DNA of 64,000 nt from Turnera subulata (GCA_028386065.3 JAKUCV010007760.1:22935-86934); one strand, 5' to 3'; shown: positions 34,019-45,877, numbered from the stretch's first letter. Notes: a model not told the origin generated them from the sequence alone. Made by a program: numbers and translations.

Positions 34019-36827
34019 CAGTTTAAGGTTTGAGAAGGAACACTCCATAGAATAAATAGTCTTTGATACATATTTTTGTTGTTAGCTATAAGAGTTTTTA
34101 GCTGTAAGAGTTTATTTGTTAATGGGACATTGCAAAGTTTTTGCTTTGAACCTCATTGCAAAGTTTTTGTTGAGATCACTTTATAACAGAAAGAATATAT
34201 AATTGCAAATTGCATAAGTAGAAATATTGAGTGACCTAACGGGTCAAACGGTCTAATCTCTACAGCTAGAATGTGAAACTGGGACAACAAACTGACAAGC
34301 TATGTAAGAACCAGGAAGACGAGAAACTCATTTTGTACACACCTTGACTGTGGAACAGTAGTAGTAGATAAATTACTAGCTAATTAAATAATGATCATGT
34401 TGAGAGTATTATATGGTTATTAAGACACATTTGCAATTAAATTAAGCGTACACAAACTGTCGGCAATCGAGACTTCGGTCTCTGGGAAGCAGTCGTGCTT
34501 GTTTTTTGTTCTTTTGTATTTTATTATTTTTACTGTTTTGGTCGTTTGTATCTTTGACAATCTTGGGTTGGCATTTTAAATTTCGGATTAGGTCTTACTA
34601 ATAGATGAAATATACACTGTAAAGCATTATACTTTATAGAAATTTTTGAAGACTTCCGTTGACGACAATGTGTATCCACGGTTGGTACTTTATTTTTTTT
34701 TATATAGAATAAATTTGGGTGCCTAAAAGGTGAATGGAGGAAAACTGAAAAAAAATTAATCCCAGTTGTGGTAAAACCCCCCCCAATCACACACAATTGG
34801 TTCCCTGGCAATTTGCATGCGTATGATGCGCTAAAGTCATGCGAAAGGCGATTTCTTGGGCCATTGGTTACGTCCCTAACGTCAACGCGATTAATTTGCC
34901 TTTAAATTATGCGTCGCATCTGTAGAAAACAAGTTACATAATATGGAAAATGGAAATTCCTTTCACTTCTCTATTTTAGAAAACAAAACAATGCACAAGG
35001 CCACTAGAAACATTAAAGTGGCAAAGTGTGATAGACAGCAAGGGCTTCGGGATAGTTAAGTAATGGTTAATTTTACAGATAGTCCCAAATTAGGGGTTTT
35101 TCTTTAATCAACCCCCTAAAACCTAGCTTTGGTGAATTTTCAATTCGTTAATCAAGGGACTACAGTAGTTTATGACTGGAAAATCGTTGGGATATATATA
35201 TATGGGCTGGTTTCTGAATTCCATATCATGAGTGGGATCTATTGCGTTAATTGTCACCGGTAGCACCCAGAAAATGTTATTGCGTTAATTACTTGAAAAC
35301 TTGCCATTCTCATGGAGAAACGTATGTGCTTCAAGCTGTTGCATATATTGCTAAATATTTGTTAGCAAAAAAAGAAAAGAAAAAAATTGATGGCATATCT
35401 TCTTATTTGTGTTCAAGGTCTAGATGACATTTATAAATAACAAGTCATTTACAAATGACAATGATCATCTTTTTCCTAACCAAAAAAAAAAAACTGGTAT
35501 ATTAGTAGAATTTTAAAGAATAAAAAGCTACAACAATAATCAAATTTTAGTTTCGGGAATATCAAAAACAGGAAAACGCTAAGGGGATTAGTTTTATTCT
35601 CTTCATCCTCCTGGATAAAGGAAGATTCTAACAAAATTATCTCAGCTAAAAAACGCAATCTAGGGATGGAATTGATCCTCTCTCTAATATCGGGAAGTGG
35701 AAAACTTAGGCCTAGAAAAGAATACGCAAGATTCTATGGAAAAGTTTTGACAAGTATCAAATTCTTGCCCTACATAGCGGACAACGAATAATTTTCTGTG
35801 TACGTTCCATTTAGATTATGTGACATTGTAGATTGTGCAGGAAACCACTCCAGGTGAGGGAAAAAAATCAGCATACAATTTATGATCAGTCTGGTTGGGA
35901 TGTTGATGTCCATATATGCCTGGACGAAAAGAAGAGGCTTGAATCAATTCACCAAAGTTTGTTGGCCCTAAGGGGTTAAGTAAGAACTCAATATCTCATA
36001 ATGGGCAATAATATAGAGCCCCCAATCTAGAATAATAGGCCCACCAAATTTTTTTAAAAAATCTTCGGATAAAATTTATGGTCAGTCTGCTTGAGATGTG
36101 ATGTCCATAAGCCTGCACCCAACATAAGAGAATGGAAAACAAGAATTCTTTGTAACAATGACCAACAGAGTCTTGAATCCTGATCAAAATGCAAAAAATT
36201 ATGGACTTCTAACACCATAAAAATGACAGACGTTCTCTAACACCGGGCTTACATTGAAATTGGATTGGTGGAAACTGCAGCCTACAACAGTGGTTTCATT
36301 TTACGACATAGTTTAAGAGTATTTACAAGGATTGCCTACAAACAGGTTACTCGGAAAAAGGTTGAACAAAGCGAGTGTGCAAGTGTTCATAAAGGAACAA
36401 AACCATTGTCAAGAAAAAAAAAAAAAGAAAAAACTTTATAATCCAGCATGTTTAAGCTGATGGACATTGAAAGTTATAGAAAGCATGGAAAAAAAGAAAG
36501 AAAGACAAAAAGAGAACAACTTGCTCGTAACATAATGGGAATTGGAAAAAGCTAAAAAATAATTTACAGGACCATAATAAGTTCCATCCCCCGAATGGAA
36601 CAAAAAAGTCCTGATCGCAACTTCAATCTCCCCAAATGCAAAACTTGTAATATCTCCTTCTTCCAGTCTCTTAATCAATCAACATTTGCTTCTTCCCCAT
36701 AGTCTCTTCTCCTCCTCCTTGTACCTAACCCAATAGAAACTTTTGGATCGATTGTGAATTGAACCAAAAAAAAAAAACAATCATCACAATCCACAATGAC
36801 AACAAACTGCATTGCATTTATTCTTCA
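34019..36827. other. Intergenic region, duplicated 60-bp segment
   Basis: AT-rich with no recognised gene. Two similar segments (about 35865-35940 and 36053-36130) share tttatg.tcagtctg.ttg.gatg and tgatgtccata, suggesting an old tandem duplication about 190 bp apart. The last 150 bp are the 3' flank of the RDUF gene. Confidence 0.5.
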
Positions 36828-38222
36828 TCATCTCCCTCTCCCGACACCTTCAAACTCCATAACACCCCAAGGCCTTGTTCTACTTGAAGAAGAAGGTGAA
36901 GAAGTAAGTGGAAGAGAAGCAGAAGCAGGAGCAGTAGCAGAGCTATTACTCCTGGAAATCCTCGAACCAGACCTCCCACCAACCCCACCAAAACAAGCAA
37001 ACCAATGCCTTAATACCCGACCCAATCGAAACCCACCACTACCATTACTCCCATTACCATTTCCACCATTATTACTCCCATCAAGACCGTGTCTTGCTCT
37101 CCCCAGTCTAGCCCTCCACGGCGCCCTCCCGCTCAAACCATCCCCTCTTCGATTACTACCAAACCCACCATCCATTTCTGTGTAGACCAAAGGTCTCTCC
37201 CCTCTCCTCGCCCCTGAAAACCTCCCCACCGCATACCCTCCTCCCGGCAACCTCCATATCGTCAGCCCCACCGCATCCTCCTGATCCCCGTTACCCCGCC
37301 GGCTACTGCCCTCAGCGTCCAACCCCCGCGGCTGCCCAGCTAGATCGTCACCCTCAACGCCGCCAACCTCGTTATCGCCGTCGTCCGCCGCGCCGGGCAG
37401 CTCGTGCCGGCAGACGGGGCAAGAGTTCCGGAGGGAGAGCCACGGGATCAGGCAGTCTGGGTGGTAGATGTGCTTGCATGGCATCTCCGTGGCCTCCCCT
37501 TCCAACTCGAAAGCCTCCTTGCACACCGCGCAGTGCTCCTCCGACCCCACGTGCCCCTCCCCTATCACCACCGTCGGCAGCGACTCGATCGCCGACTTCG
37601 ACGCCGGAGGGTGCGGGTTCTCGTACCGCCCGAAGCTGTCCCCCAATCCGGGCCCGTTGAATTCGATCTGCGACAACTGATCCAACAGCCGCTCGAACCC
37701 GGATCCGAGCAGGAACTCCGACATCCTCGGCGGTAAAGGCCTCAGCCCCGTCCCTCCACCGTCGTCGTAGTACAATTCAAACCCACCTCCACCTCCACCT
37801 CCACCTCCACCTCCTCCACCGCCGTTGACAGCGCCGGCCTCCCTCTCCCCCCCACGGAGGACAATGACCGGATTCATCGGTGAGCGGTCTCCTCTCCGGT
37901 GATGAGCGCTGCTCCTCCGGCTCCTCATCCGCCCAGACCGCCCAGAAGAAGCGCCGTGATCACTGGACCCACCCCCGATCATGAACACGGATCGGGAAGG
38001 AGGGAACATGCTGCGGCGGTTGTGGTGGCTGCGGTGGTGGTGGGAGGCGGGGAGGATGAAATTGGGCGGGATTTCGGATTCCTCGAGGAAGCCGCTGGAG
38101 CATTCGGGGCAGACGACGGAGGAGGAGGAATCGGAGTCGTCGGAGGAATCGCTGTCCCATCGCCGAAGGCGGATGAAACGGTTACATTCGTAGCACCAAT
38201 ACGACGACCAAAGCGAGTCCAT
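36828..38222 (-). CDS. RDUF-type RING-H2/DUF1117 E3 ubiquitin ligase
   Basis: An intronless frame of 464 residues. The N-terminal zinc ribbon has Cys at 10, 13, 38 and 41 ([14 protein letters not shown]). A disordered Ser/Arg/His region follows, then a 14-residue poly-Gly tract (134-147). The RING-H2 domain runs 231-271 ([23 protein letters not shown]). DUF1117 begins at about residue 319 ([30 protein letters not shown]) and the tail is Ser-rich. This order is that of Arabidopsis RDUF1 and RDUF2, E3 ligases that positively affect ABA and drought responses; which of the two it corresponds to is not decided. The ATG at 38222 gives the conserved N-terminus. The upstream leader is CT-rich on the coding strand (GA/GG-rich on plus, about 38385-38465). 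Confidence 0.94.
   Translation of the reverse strand: MDSLWSSYWCYECNRFIRLRRWDSDSSDDSDSSSSVVCPECSSGFLEESEIPPNFILPASHHHRSHHNRRSMFPPSRSVFMIGGGSSDHGASSGRSGRMRSRRSSAHHRRGDRSPMNPVIVLRGGEREAGAVNGGGGGGGGGGGGGGFELYYDDGGGTGLRPLPPRMSEFLLGSGFERLLDQLSQIEFNGPGLGDSFGRYENPHPPASKSAIESLPTVVIGEGHVGSEEHCAVCKEAFELEGEATEMPCKHIYHPDCLIPWLSLRNSCPVCRHELPGAADDGDNEVGGVEGDDLAGQPRGLDAEGSSRRGNGDQEDAVGLTIWRLPGGGYAVGRFSGARRGERPLVYTEMDGGFGSNRRGDGLSGRAPWRARLGRARHGLDGSNNGGNGNGSNGSGGFRLGRVLRHWFACFGGVGGRSGSRISRSNSSATAPASASLPLTSSPSSSSRTRPWGVMEFEGVGRGR
37783..37823. repeat. CCACCT-type microsatellite encoding poly-Gly
   Basis: A (ccacct)n tract on the plus strand encodes Gly 134-147 of the RDUF protein. It is prone to in-frame length change. 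Confidence 0.85.
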
Positions 38223-39465
38223 TTTTGTTGGGAAAATTCAGACAAAATAAAAATCTTAAGACAGTTTTTTTTCAGTTGTCTTATTTTTTTCAGTTTTTTT
38301 GGTGTTTTGTTTTTTCCGTTTGTGGAAAGGAAAAGAAATGTGAAATGGATTCGTTGTTTTGTTGGTGGTGGGTAGACGTTATAGGGAGAGGGGGTGGTGG
38401 AGGGAGGGAAGGAAGGAAGGAGGGAGGGAGGGATGGAGAGAGAGAAGGGGGGGAGAGAAGGAGGCGATCAAGGAGGAAGGGCCAAGGGAGAGGTATTAAC
38501 GGCGAGACCGTGTGGGTGTTTGGCTTGCGTCCCCAGAACGCGACACGTGGTGATGGGAGGTGAACGGCGTTTGGCGGGGAAGAGAGAGACTCTTGCTTTG
38601 CTTTGCTTTAATACTGTTTTTTTCTTTTTTCTTTGTAATATTTTTTTTTTAAAAAAACACTGGATTTGTGGGGGAGCATTTAAAGATTCTTTTGTTTTGT
38701 TTGGTTCCCCAATTTGGAAGGATGGACGCACCGTTTTGCTTTTGGTTCCTTGCGTTTTGGAAGTTACGATGCTTTTGGGGGATGTAATTAAAGGACTTCA
38801 AACTTAAAATGTTACTTTATTTCATTATTTTTTTTCCCTTCTTGGCTACCCGAATCAAAGCATTTAATATTTTCTTCTGATTTTTTGAACTGAGATTGGG
38901 GGATTTTAGTATTAACTTTTATGATTATGCCATATGATTTCCATATCTCGACAAGATTTTACGTTTCTAATGTTTAGAATCATAATATTTAATTCATCAG
39001 GTTTGGATTTTCAAATCATCTTCAATGCCCTGCCCAGTACTGTATTACAGTTGAAAGATGAGAAGATTGGTAAAATTGGTAAACTGGAGAATATGTTAAA
39101 GAAAGATTTTTCTTGATTCTTGATTACGGAATCATTGCCTTGAATGATGTTTTGATTTGGTTTAAATCAATTAGTTCCAATTCTAAGGTAGCAGCCTTTA
39201 TGCATTGTGAGTTGTGAAGAAGCGAACACAAGTGGAAATTGCGGTAGTATAAATAACAAAGCAGGAGGTCATTTTTTTTTTTTTTTGCGTAAAATAAGGA
39301 GTTTATAGTTACATGAATCATGTATGACACTAGAGCCTAGCCCATTTGATGTCAAAACATTAAGACAAAAGTTTGGGTATCTTATAACAACCCAAATTCA
39401 TTATCCAAGGTTAAGGCTTATTTTGCTAACATTTTAAACGTAAAATTAACTTTTCAGTATATGTA

Positions 39466-39515
39466 AGTACATTTGACTCTTTTATCAAAAAAAAAAAAAG
39501 AGTACATTTGACTCT
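39466..39515 (+). repeat. 15-bp duplication around tttatc-A(13)-g
   Basis: AGTACATTTGACTCT is perfectly repeated at 39466-39480 and 39501-39515. The 20 nt between are tttatc, thirteen A and a G. The ATC-A(n) end is the same as on the 613-bp retroposon at 33391. Confidence 0.8.
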
Positions 39516-39702
39516 CCAATTTGTGAAATAACTTGATTTTGAACTTGTATACTCCGAACTCTCCACAAAAAGGCCATAAAAGCACCTGAAAATGAATATG
39601 GATATGTAAAAGGAGTTTTGCATCAAGGGAAGTATTTTCTTTCCTAAATGTAAAAGCCAAAAACCAGTTAAAATATGGTGTTAAGGTACGTATGTATAAC
39701 TT

Positions 39703-39741
39703 TTGTGAGCATTTCCTAAAAAAAAAAATAGAATTGTGAGC
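39703..39741 (+). repeat. 8-bp duplication around atttcct-A(n)
   Basis: TTGTGAGC occurs at 39703-39710 and 39734-39741, around 23 nt that begin atttcct and continue as an A-run. The short duplication makes this one weaker than the others. Confidence 0.45.
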
Positions 39742-40161
39742 GTCATTTTTTTTATTGTTCTTATTTGATAGTTTTAAGAAAATTTTATTTTTTTTATCAA
39801 ATATTAATGATAGTTGTTTTTTTTTAATAGAATATATATAGATAAAGGTGACTTCATCCATCTGTGTTGTCCGTTGTAAACTCTCTTCATACTGTAAACG
39901 ACTTTATTGAAACCCTTCTGTAAATGACTATCCTTTTGCGGTGATCCATATTAAATCACGAGGGAAGCTTCCTGTCCAAACTTAAGAAGTACGATGTTTA
40001 AGGAACATTGTCATAGAGTCAAAACAAAATTATGATGAGTTAATAGGCAGTGACTGAAAAGGAACTTAATTATTGTTTATTCAGGGGAATTTTATCACAA
40101 TTTTGCATCAATGAAATTCTAAACCATCATCAAGACTAAAAGTAGTACTGAAAGATCACAT

Positions 40162-40683
40162 TCACTCTAATAGCCTAATCATGGCAGCACCAATGGTAGA
40201 GATGTCATGCACAAACTGGTTGGCACTAGTAATAGTTGATTTTCCACCGAAACCATCCTCACATTCCTGGGCCGCTTCTGCCGTACCCTTCATGCCATCT
40301 TCGCCGAATTTGGGGTCACCAAGCTCCACGGCTTGGGTGGCTGAAGGGATAGTTGCTGTTAATATTGTATCATATTGGGAGGCACAATTGGTCAAGGCTT
40401 GCTTCAGCTCTGGCTTGCTTTTAAGCTGCTGTCCGATAATTTTGGCAGTTTCGGTAGCTTTGACCTTGACCACGTTAATAGTGATCAATGCTAGCCCCTT
40501 GACGTCGACGGCTTTGGAGCTTTGAGGGTCTGATTTGAGAGTAGATACACAAAGAGCGGGGTTTGGTGTTTGCTTGCATGTTTGTTGTATCAGATTATCA
40601 TCACATCTCACTACGCTACTGCAATAGATGGTGAATAGAACCACATGAACAAGAAGCAAAGAAATGTTGGAAACTGATTTCAT
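40162..40683 (-). CDS. Invertase/PME inhibitor-domain secreted protein
   Basis: 173 residues from the Met at 40683. An upstream in-frame Met (40743) would precede the signal peptide with a charged stretch, so the second is preferred. Residues 1-27 form a signal peptide. The mature part has the four-Cys plant invertase/pectin methylesterase inhibitor fold: QQTCKQTPNPALC at the N-terminal hairpin, LTNCASQYD, and AQECEDGFGG. The DPKFGEDGM block and the NQFVHDISTIGAAMIRLLE ending resemble cell-wall/vacuolar inhibitors of beta-fructosidase (C/VIF, tobacco Nt-inh type) rather than classical pectin methylesterase inhibitors. The likely role is apoplastic or vacuolar inhibition of acid invertase; the target cannot be fixed from sequence alone. 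The gene is intronless and has a TATA box about 115 bp upstream. Confidence 0.88.
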   Translation of the reverse strand: MKSVSNISLLLVHVVLFTIYCSSVVRCDDNLIQQTCKQTPNPALCVSTLKSDPQSSKAVDVKGLALITINVVKVKATETAKIIGQQLKSKPELKQALTNCASQYDTILTATIPSATQAVELGDPKFGEDGMKGTAEAAQECEDGFGGKSTITSANQFVHDISTIGAAMIRLLE

Positions 40684-40797
40684 GGTGGTGTAGGTTTTTT
40701 TTTCTATGGAATCAGATATAGGATCACTTTTCAAATTAGACAATGCGAGCTAGGCTTAAAGGTGTTTCGGTGGTGATTTGGTATTGCACTGCTGCTG

Positions 40798-40807
40798 CTT
40801 TTATATA
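40798..40807 (-). promoter_or_regulatory. TATA box of the inhibitor gene
   Basis: Read on the minus strand the motif is TATATAAAAG, about 115 bp upstream of the preferred start codon at 40683. Confidence 0.65.
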
Positions 40808-40958
40808 CTGGCGTTTGGCTCCTTTTTGGTTTTAGTTTTTTTTTTTTATCATACACGATATTATACCCAAATTAAACCCCCAGATTGGATATGTATATCT
40901 TGTGACTAATTTGGAAAATGAATGTATATATAATCCTCTCTTCCCAAAAAAAAGGGAT

Positions 40959-41009
40959 AATGATTAAAATACGTTTCTCCTTTTGGTAAATAAATGATTG
41001 AAATACGTT
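40959..41009 (+). repeat. 17-bp duplication around tctccttttggtaaata
   Basis: AATGATTAAAATACGTT (40959-40975) recurs as AATGATTGAAATACGTT (40993-41009), 16 of 17 identical. The 17-nt insert begins tctcc but lacks a clean A-run, so repair filler is as likely as retroposition. Confidence 0.6.
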
Positions 41010-41293
41010 GAGATTATCTTAGTGTATGGCCGTGCCACTCAAGGATATTAATGCTAGGAATGGAAATCAAATTATAGTAAGTTGAAATACGTTGAGATTG
41101 TCTTACCAAATTCTTTGTAATAACATATTTGGCATGTTCAAAATGTGATAAGAGTGAAATAATAAGAAAACTAAACGAATGATATGAGATTAGTGCTAGT
41201 AGACCATATTAATTTCCAAGTCACGACGACTTGCGTTTCTAATTTTCTGATGACAAGAGAAAGATTTCCACCGGAAGATTTTTACGGTTTCTA

Positions 41294-41347
41294 ATTACAT
41301 GCAGAATCCTTCTCTACCCAAAAATAAAATATTACATGCCGAATCTT
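41294..41347 (+). repeat. 17-bp duplication around tctctaccc-A-rich insert
   Basis: ATTACATGCAGAATCCT (41294-41310) recurs as ATTACATGCCGAATCTT (41331-41347), 15 of 17 identical. The 20-nt insert is tctctacccaaaaataaaat. The ACCC-A(n) form resembles the scar at 8007-8054. Confidence 0.65.
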
Positions 41348-41570
41348 AACCTTAAATGATTTTTTTTTTATTTGGTTTAAAATCAATTATTACCATTAAT
41401 TTTTTTAGCATCGAAAGCATAGTTACGTTTCTCTAATTCTAGAGCCAATTTATGCCTTGCGCGTTTTGGGATAACTACTAGAATACATGCAAAATGGGCC
41501 CAGCGGGATTGAGCAGTTTCTTTTGTTTTGATACCCAAACGCAAGTTCTTGTTGGTTGTGAACTCTTACC

Positions 41571-42608
41571 TAGGGGTGAGCATGCGGACCGAACAAACCG
41601 AATTAACCGGTGTTCGAACCGGAAAACATATAGTTCGGGCAGTGTCCGGACGAATTAAAAATTCCGGTTTGGTTTGGTCAGGACCGAATAGCCATTTTGG
41701 TTTGGTTTGGGCACCTTGGGCAAAATTCGGTCAGACCGAAAAACCAATCGGTCTTTGTCTTTTTTTTAAAAAAAACTAACCTCCCAGGAAACACATCCTC
41801 TTATGTTTAGAAAAGGAAAAAAAAAAAAGCCAAAAAGAAGACCCACATGCCCCAACCAAATACACGGTAGCATGTTAGTATCCTTTTAGAATTCCCAATT
41901 CCTAAAAAACTAAAAACCTATTCCCAATTCCCACTCCCCTAACCTCTTCAATTCAAGCCCTTCAATTTTGGTGATGGCGAGCTGCGAGCAATCAACCATG
42001 GCGGGTGCTTGGATTGCATTTTCATTTTCTTCCTCTTCTTTGCTGCGTTCCCATGTCTTACCTTGTTGGCTTCTTTGTCCAAGATGAAAGGTGTGGTGTT
42101 TTTGACGTAGTAGACTTGATACTAGGACAGTTTCTTGCGTGAGTGACTTGGGTTTGGGTGTGTGTTTGGGTTTCGTTTGACCATGGGTTGATGAAGGGAT
42201 CAAAGCATGGTTGAGGAGATGTTGCAGAAGAGAAGGAAGAGGAGGAAGAAGAAGAAGGGGAAGTATTGGGTTTAGGAGATTAGATTTCTATTTCTTTTCC
42301 TTTTCTTTTGGCCTTTTGTGGACAACTCTGTCGTACAGGTTTATTGTTGCCTTTGAAATTGAGAGAGGAAAGGAGGAAAAGGTAAGTACTGGGTTTGGGA
42401 GATTTGGATTTTTGCATTTCTTGTTTTTGCTTTTGTTATTTGGACAATTCGGGTTAAGTGATGTTCAGACCGAAATAATTCGGTCAATTCGGTCTTCGGA
42501 CAATTTGGGTTCGAATATTGGTTCGGACACCCTGGGTAAAATTCGGTCAGACCGAAGACCGAACCGAAATATGGTGTCCAAACCAAATTACCCGAATACT
42601 CACCCCTA
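41571..42608. mobile_element. Non-autonomous hAT-type transposon, 1038 bp
   Basis: The ends are TAGGGGTGAGCAT and (reverse-complemented) TAGGGGTGAGTAT, flanked by a perfect 8-bp duplication CTCTTACC at 41563-41570 and 42609-42616. These are hAT hallmarks. Subterminal regions are dense in short gaccgaa/ttcggtc motifs on both sides (41585-41755 and 42465-42590), as expected for transposase binding. The centre (about 41880-42400) has two start-codon-rich frames but no transposase motif, and may be captured DNA. Confidence 0.88.
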
Positions 42609-42616
42609 CTCTTACC

Positions 42617-43305
42617 TTCCTCCCTCTAACCACTAAGGCTAGCAGAGGTGCACCTCAAAAAAAATAAAAAATATACATCTATATCAAAAAAATATCTATA
42701 CTATTCTAATATGTTTTTTTATTAAAAATGAAGGAAAATAATACTTAAATTTACTGTGATTTTGTCATAACTTGTCCTTAGAAAATTTTCATTTAATATG
42801 GACGAATTAAGAATTTAAATATATATTTTGCCAGTAAATTTCAATTTCAATTAAATATGAAGGAAATAATAGTACATCAAAGTAGATTTATATGTATAGA
42901 CGTAAGAAAAAAAAAGTAAGAAAGATTAGAGAGAATGAGAGAGATGTGTGCCACTCATAACATGTGTGCCTCTATTTATAAATATAGGATGTAGAAGAAT
43001 TCCAAAAATTATATTTATTGTTAGGAATTCTAAATATTGTCTAAATGAAAAGAACCCGAAAGGCATAATCTTTATACCATGAAATTTTAATAGTTTTAAA
43101 AACTTCAAGAATACTACGAAATTCTAAGGATGTGTATATAATTTAGGAATGAAATGTTAAAAATTTTCATAAAATATTTACTTAAATAATAAAAAATTAT
43201 TACCATATTAAATTATATTATATCAATTGAAAAACTGCTACGTGTACAATTTTTCACGTGGCACAATATTTTCTCTTCTTTACCATGATTCTCTGATTTA
43301 AAATA
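42617..43305. other. Intergenic region, nothing recognised
   Basis: Very AT-rich spacer between the hAT element and the truncated LTR. I see no coding or structured feature. Confidence 0.5.
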
Positions 43306-43620
43306 TGAAACGCCCCGATCCGTATTTACCGTTATACACAGTAAACACGTGGGACCACATACTATTACAACAACCACAGCGGTAAATAACACAACCAACG
43401 GATTAAATACATTAAAAGTACATAATACATCAATCGTACTAGTCCCGGTACGGGGACATTAATACTACAAGCATCAATCCATAGAGATAACAACAGCAAG
43501 CAGAAAAAAGCTCAACCCAAAGTATATCATGGTTGACTGGAGTTATATGTCGCATACACATGGCATTAAAATAGTTACGGAATATACACATGACATGAAA
43601 ATACGTGATATTTCACATAG
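43306..43620 (-). mobile_element. Truncated LTR fragment of family A
   Basis: Read on the minus strand the unit ends with GTTTACTGTGTATAACGGTA and then CGGATCGGGGCGTTTCA, matching the 3' end of the solo LTRs at 3769 and 50710 with a few substitutions. Sequence further in (tatgtcgcatac, atccatagag) aligns with the corresponding part of the 212-3769 LTR. The start of the LTR is not found, so the fragment is truncated; its inner boundary is approximate. Confidence 0.7.
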
Positions 43621-44584
43621 GATCCATGTGTTATAACTGGGACCTACCACTTAATATTTTTCTTTTTATTTTTTTGAAATTGGCTTTATTATTTGAAATA
43701 TTTATACTTGAAAATAAATTAAATTTTAACCTTAAGAAAACTCAGCTTAAATAAGTATGGGCTTTTCTTCATCCTTATCCACACCGGGCCTAATTGCTTT
43801 ATGTTCTTTCCCTACTTTCTTATTTTCTCTCTAGTTCTCCACTTAAATTGGCTTCTCTGGATGTCACTGTATAGGCTAAAACGTCACTCATCGCCACTTT
43901 AGCAAGTTTTCCAATCATATTTACCTTGGAAATACCTGCAGCCAGAATCTGGTTCCCCTCATATTCCTATTTCTCTCATGAATCTCTTTTTTTCTTCTTT
44001 GTATATAATAATTGGCCAGGACAACTCTAGCCAACGTTGCCGCCAAGTTTTGGGAACGATAACCACCATAACTCACCAATGAGGCAGTTTAACTTCAAGG
44101 GAAGAGTTTGTGAGTTAATTTTGGGTCTCAATTTTGAAAAAAATGGAAAGTAACCTAAATCTAGTTTTGATTTTAATTTTGTTGTACAATATAACTGAAA
44201 AGCTATGCAAAATAAGACCCAACAGAAAATCGTAGAATGCTACATGTCGGCCACTGCCACATATAAAAAAGGAGTTGATACCGTGTTGGCGGACGACAGC
44301 ACAAGTTGCGACAGATAGAGAACCATTTCTACACCTGCTTATGATATAATATAAAAAAGATTCCAAGCCCAAAACAACATTTTGCTTGGTAAGTAGTTAA
44401 ATAACTAATTGAGAATAGTAAATCATTCCCCATACATTATTCAAATGTTGATAAAACAAAGAATGCATAACCCTGCTATTTATACATTAAAAAAATACAA
44501 TCCCACAATCATAGCAAGAAACACAAAAAAAAAAAAGGCAAAAAAAAATTATTTGAGTTTTCTTATGAAATATAGATATAGGAA
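43621..44584. other. GPAT 3' flank, no other gene seen
   Basis: AT-rich DNA downstream of the GPAT stop codon. The nearest 200 bp are probably 3' untranslated region. Nothing else is recognised. Confidence 0.5.
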
Positions 44585-45712
44585 TTAGAAAAAAGGCTTA
44601 AAAGTGCCAACCACCTTCTTAGCCTGATCAATAAAAGAAGTATAAGAAACGGTTCCATCATTCCCCGCAAGCACCCTGTACTTGTCCTTCCTCGTAAAAT
44701 TTGTGCACTCGAACCCTAACGTAGCCGCTAAGATTCTCTGCACGTAATTTGCAACATCATGTGGGCTCTTACCGGACGAGCATGTCGCCTCCACCGGCAA
44801 CTGGTTCAAGAAAGTGACCTCATAGATGGGCCTTGGATTCATGAAGAAGAATATAGGATCCAAGGCCTTGCATCCCCTGGCCGTAGTTGCATGGAAGAAC
44901 CCTACCCTGTAGTTCATGGCTACGGGCACTATCCGGTCGGTTAATTCGGCGAAAAGTGCACTGAATCTCAACAGAAATGGCTCTCTACAAGTTGTTCCCT
45001 CGGGACAAACCACCAGATCACCTTTGGCTAGTTCCCGTTTGATTTTCTCTGCATCTAGATGGCGGATTCTCGTCAACCGGACGGTGGGGATTGGGGATAA
45101 TATTTCTGATAACCGAGAGATGGAGTAGGTCACTGCAGGGATTTTGCGCCCAAGCACGGTGGATAGAACCACAGGGTCCATGAGTGTTCGGTGGGTGCAG
45201 ACGAATAGGACTCCACTGTTGCTGCCGGAGGCGGGCGGTGGTGGCTTGCCTTTGACGATCACCTTGCCACCGAATATGGACAAGTAAGGCTTAGCCCACA
45301 TTGGCAACATTAATCCCACTACAATCCGGAAAGTAGCCATTATGATTCCTAGAGGCATCCACAAGATAATTATGAGAGCCATGGATGGTGTCGGGCGCTG
45401 TACTAGGCGGCCATCGTGGAAGATCACAGGGAGAGGGCGGAGGTCCTGGTGCACGTCCTCATATTTCCTTTGGTTACTCACAAATGGTGGCTGCATTTTT
45501 TCCTGTGAACCAAAACAACATGGTTAATTAAAAATTTACATAGCATGTGTACATATACAATATTGTATAGGCGCATAGATATATCTGTAGCTTACCTTGC
45601 ACAGGGATAAGAAGGAAGAACTTGAAGCAAGTTTTGCCATTCCTAGTGTGGGCTTTTCATCAATAAACAGTTTGGAAACTCGATGGGTGATGAAAGAATC
45701 CATATCACCAGC
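44585..45712 (-). CDS. GPAT5: GPAT5-type sn-2 glycerol-3-phosphate acyltransferase (partial)
   Basis: Two visible exons on the minus strand: 45712-45596 (39 codons, continuing into the gap) and 45502-44585, separated by a 93-bp GT-AG intron. Together they encode 344 residues. The acyltransferase domain has the HX4D motif (CTHRTLMDP), PEGTTCREP, and the conserved [20 protein letters not shown] and FFHATTARG blocks. The C-terminus reads [20 protein letters not shown]. These blocks match Arabidopsis GPAT5, which makes 2-monoacylglycerol precursors of suberin in root and seed coat. A hydrophobic stretch lies at about 40-66 of the second exon. The N-terminal HAD-like phosphatase domain (roughly 160 residues in the family) is absent because the sequence runs into 33 N. 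The gene is probably intact in the plant. Confidence 0.92.
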
Positions 45713-45745
45713 NNNNNNNNNNNNNNNNNNNNNNNNNNNNNNNNN
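45713..45745. other. Assembly gap (33 N) inside the GPAT gene
   Basis: The N run replaces the start codon and the N-terminal part of the GPAT gene. Its stated size is far too small for the roughly 500 bp of coding sequence the family would need there, so its length is nominal. Confidence 0.9.
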
Positions 45746-45877
45746 TTGGTTTGGTTTTGAATGTGAGAATGGTAAGGTTTTATGGGCTTAAATGTTGTCG
45801 GGCAAAGGTTTGGATTGACTATTCTCTAACATTTGGAATTAGGCGGTTTATCTGTCTACAACTACTCCTGGGTGTGC

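Larger units (their letters stand above)
38223..40161. other. Intergenic region upstream of RDUF gene
   Basis: The first 300 bp hold the RDUF leader and promoter with a purine-rich (ggagg/ggaagg) tract on the plus strand. The rest is AT-rich without a recognised gene. Two duplication scars are listed separately. Confidence 0.5.
40808..41562. other. Intergenic region with clustered duplications
   Basis: AT-rich, no gene. The gaaatacgttgagatt block recurs near 41000 and 41085, about 85 bp apart. Two duplication scars (40959-41009 and 41294-41347) lie within 400 bp of each other. Confidence 0.5.

Noticed and set aside
37404..38563. Frames overlapping the RDUF gene and its leader
   Set aside because: Shadow frames in GC-rich coding DNA and in a purine-rich leader.
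40684..40743. Upstream in-frame ATG for the inhibitor gene
   Set aside because: It would add 20 charged residues before a clear signal peptide; the second Met fits the family better.
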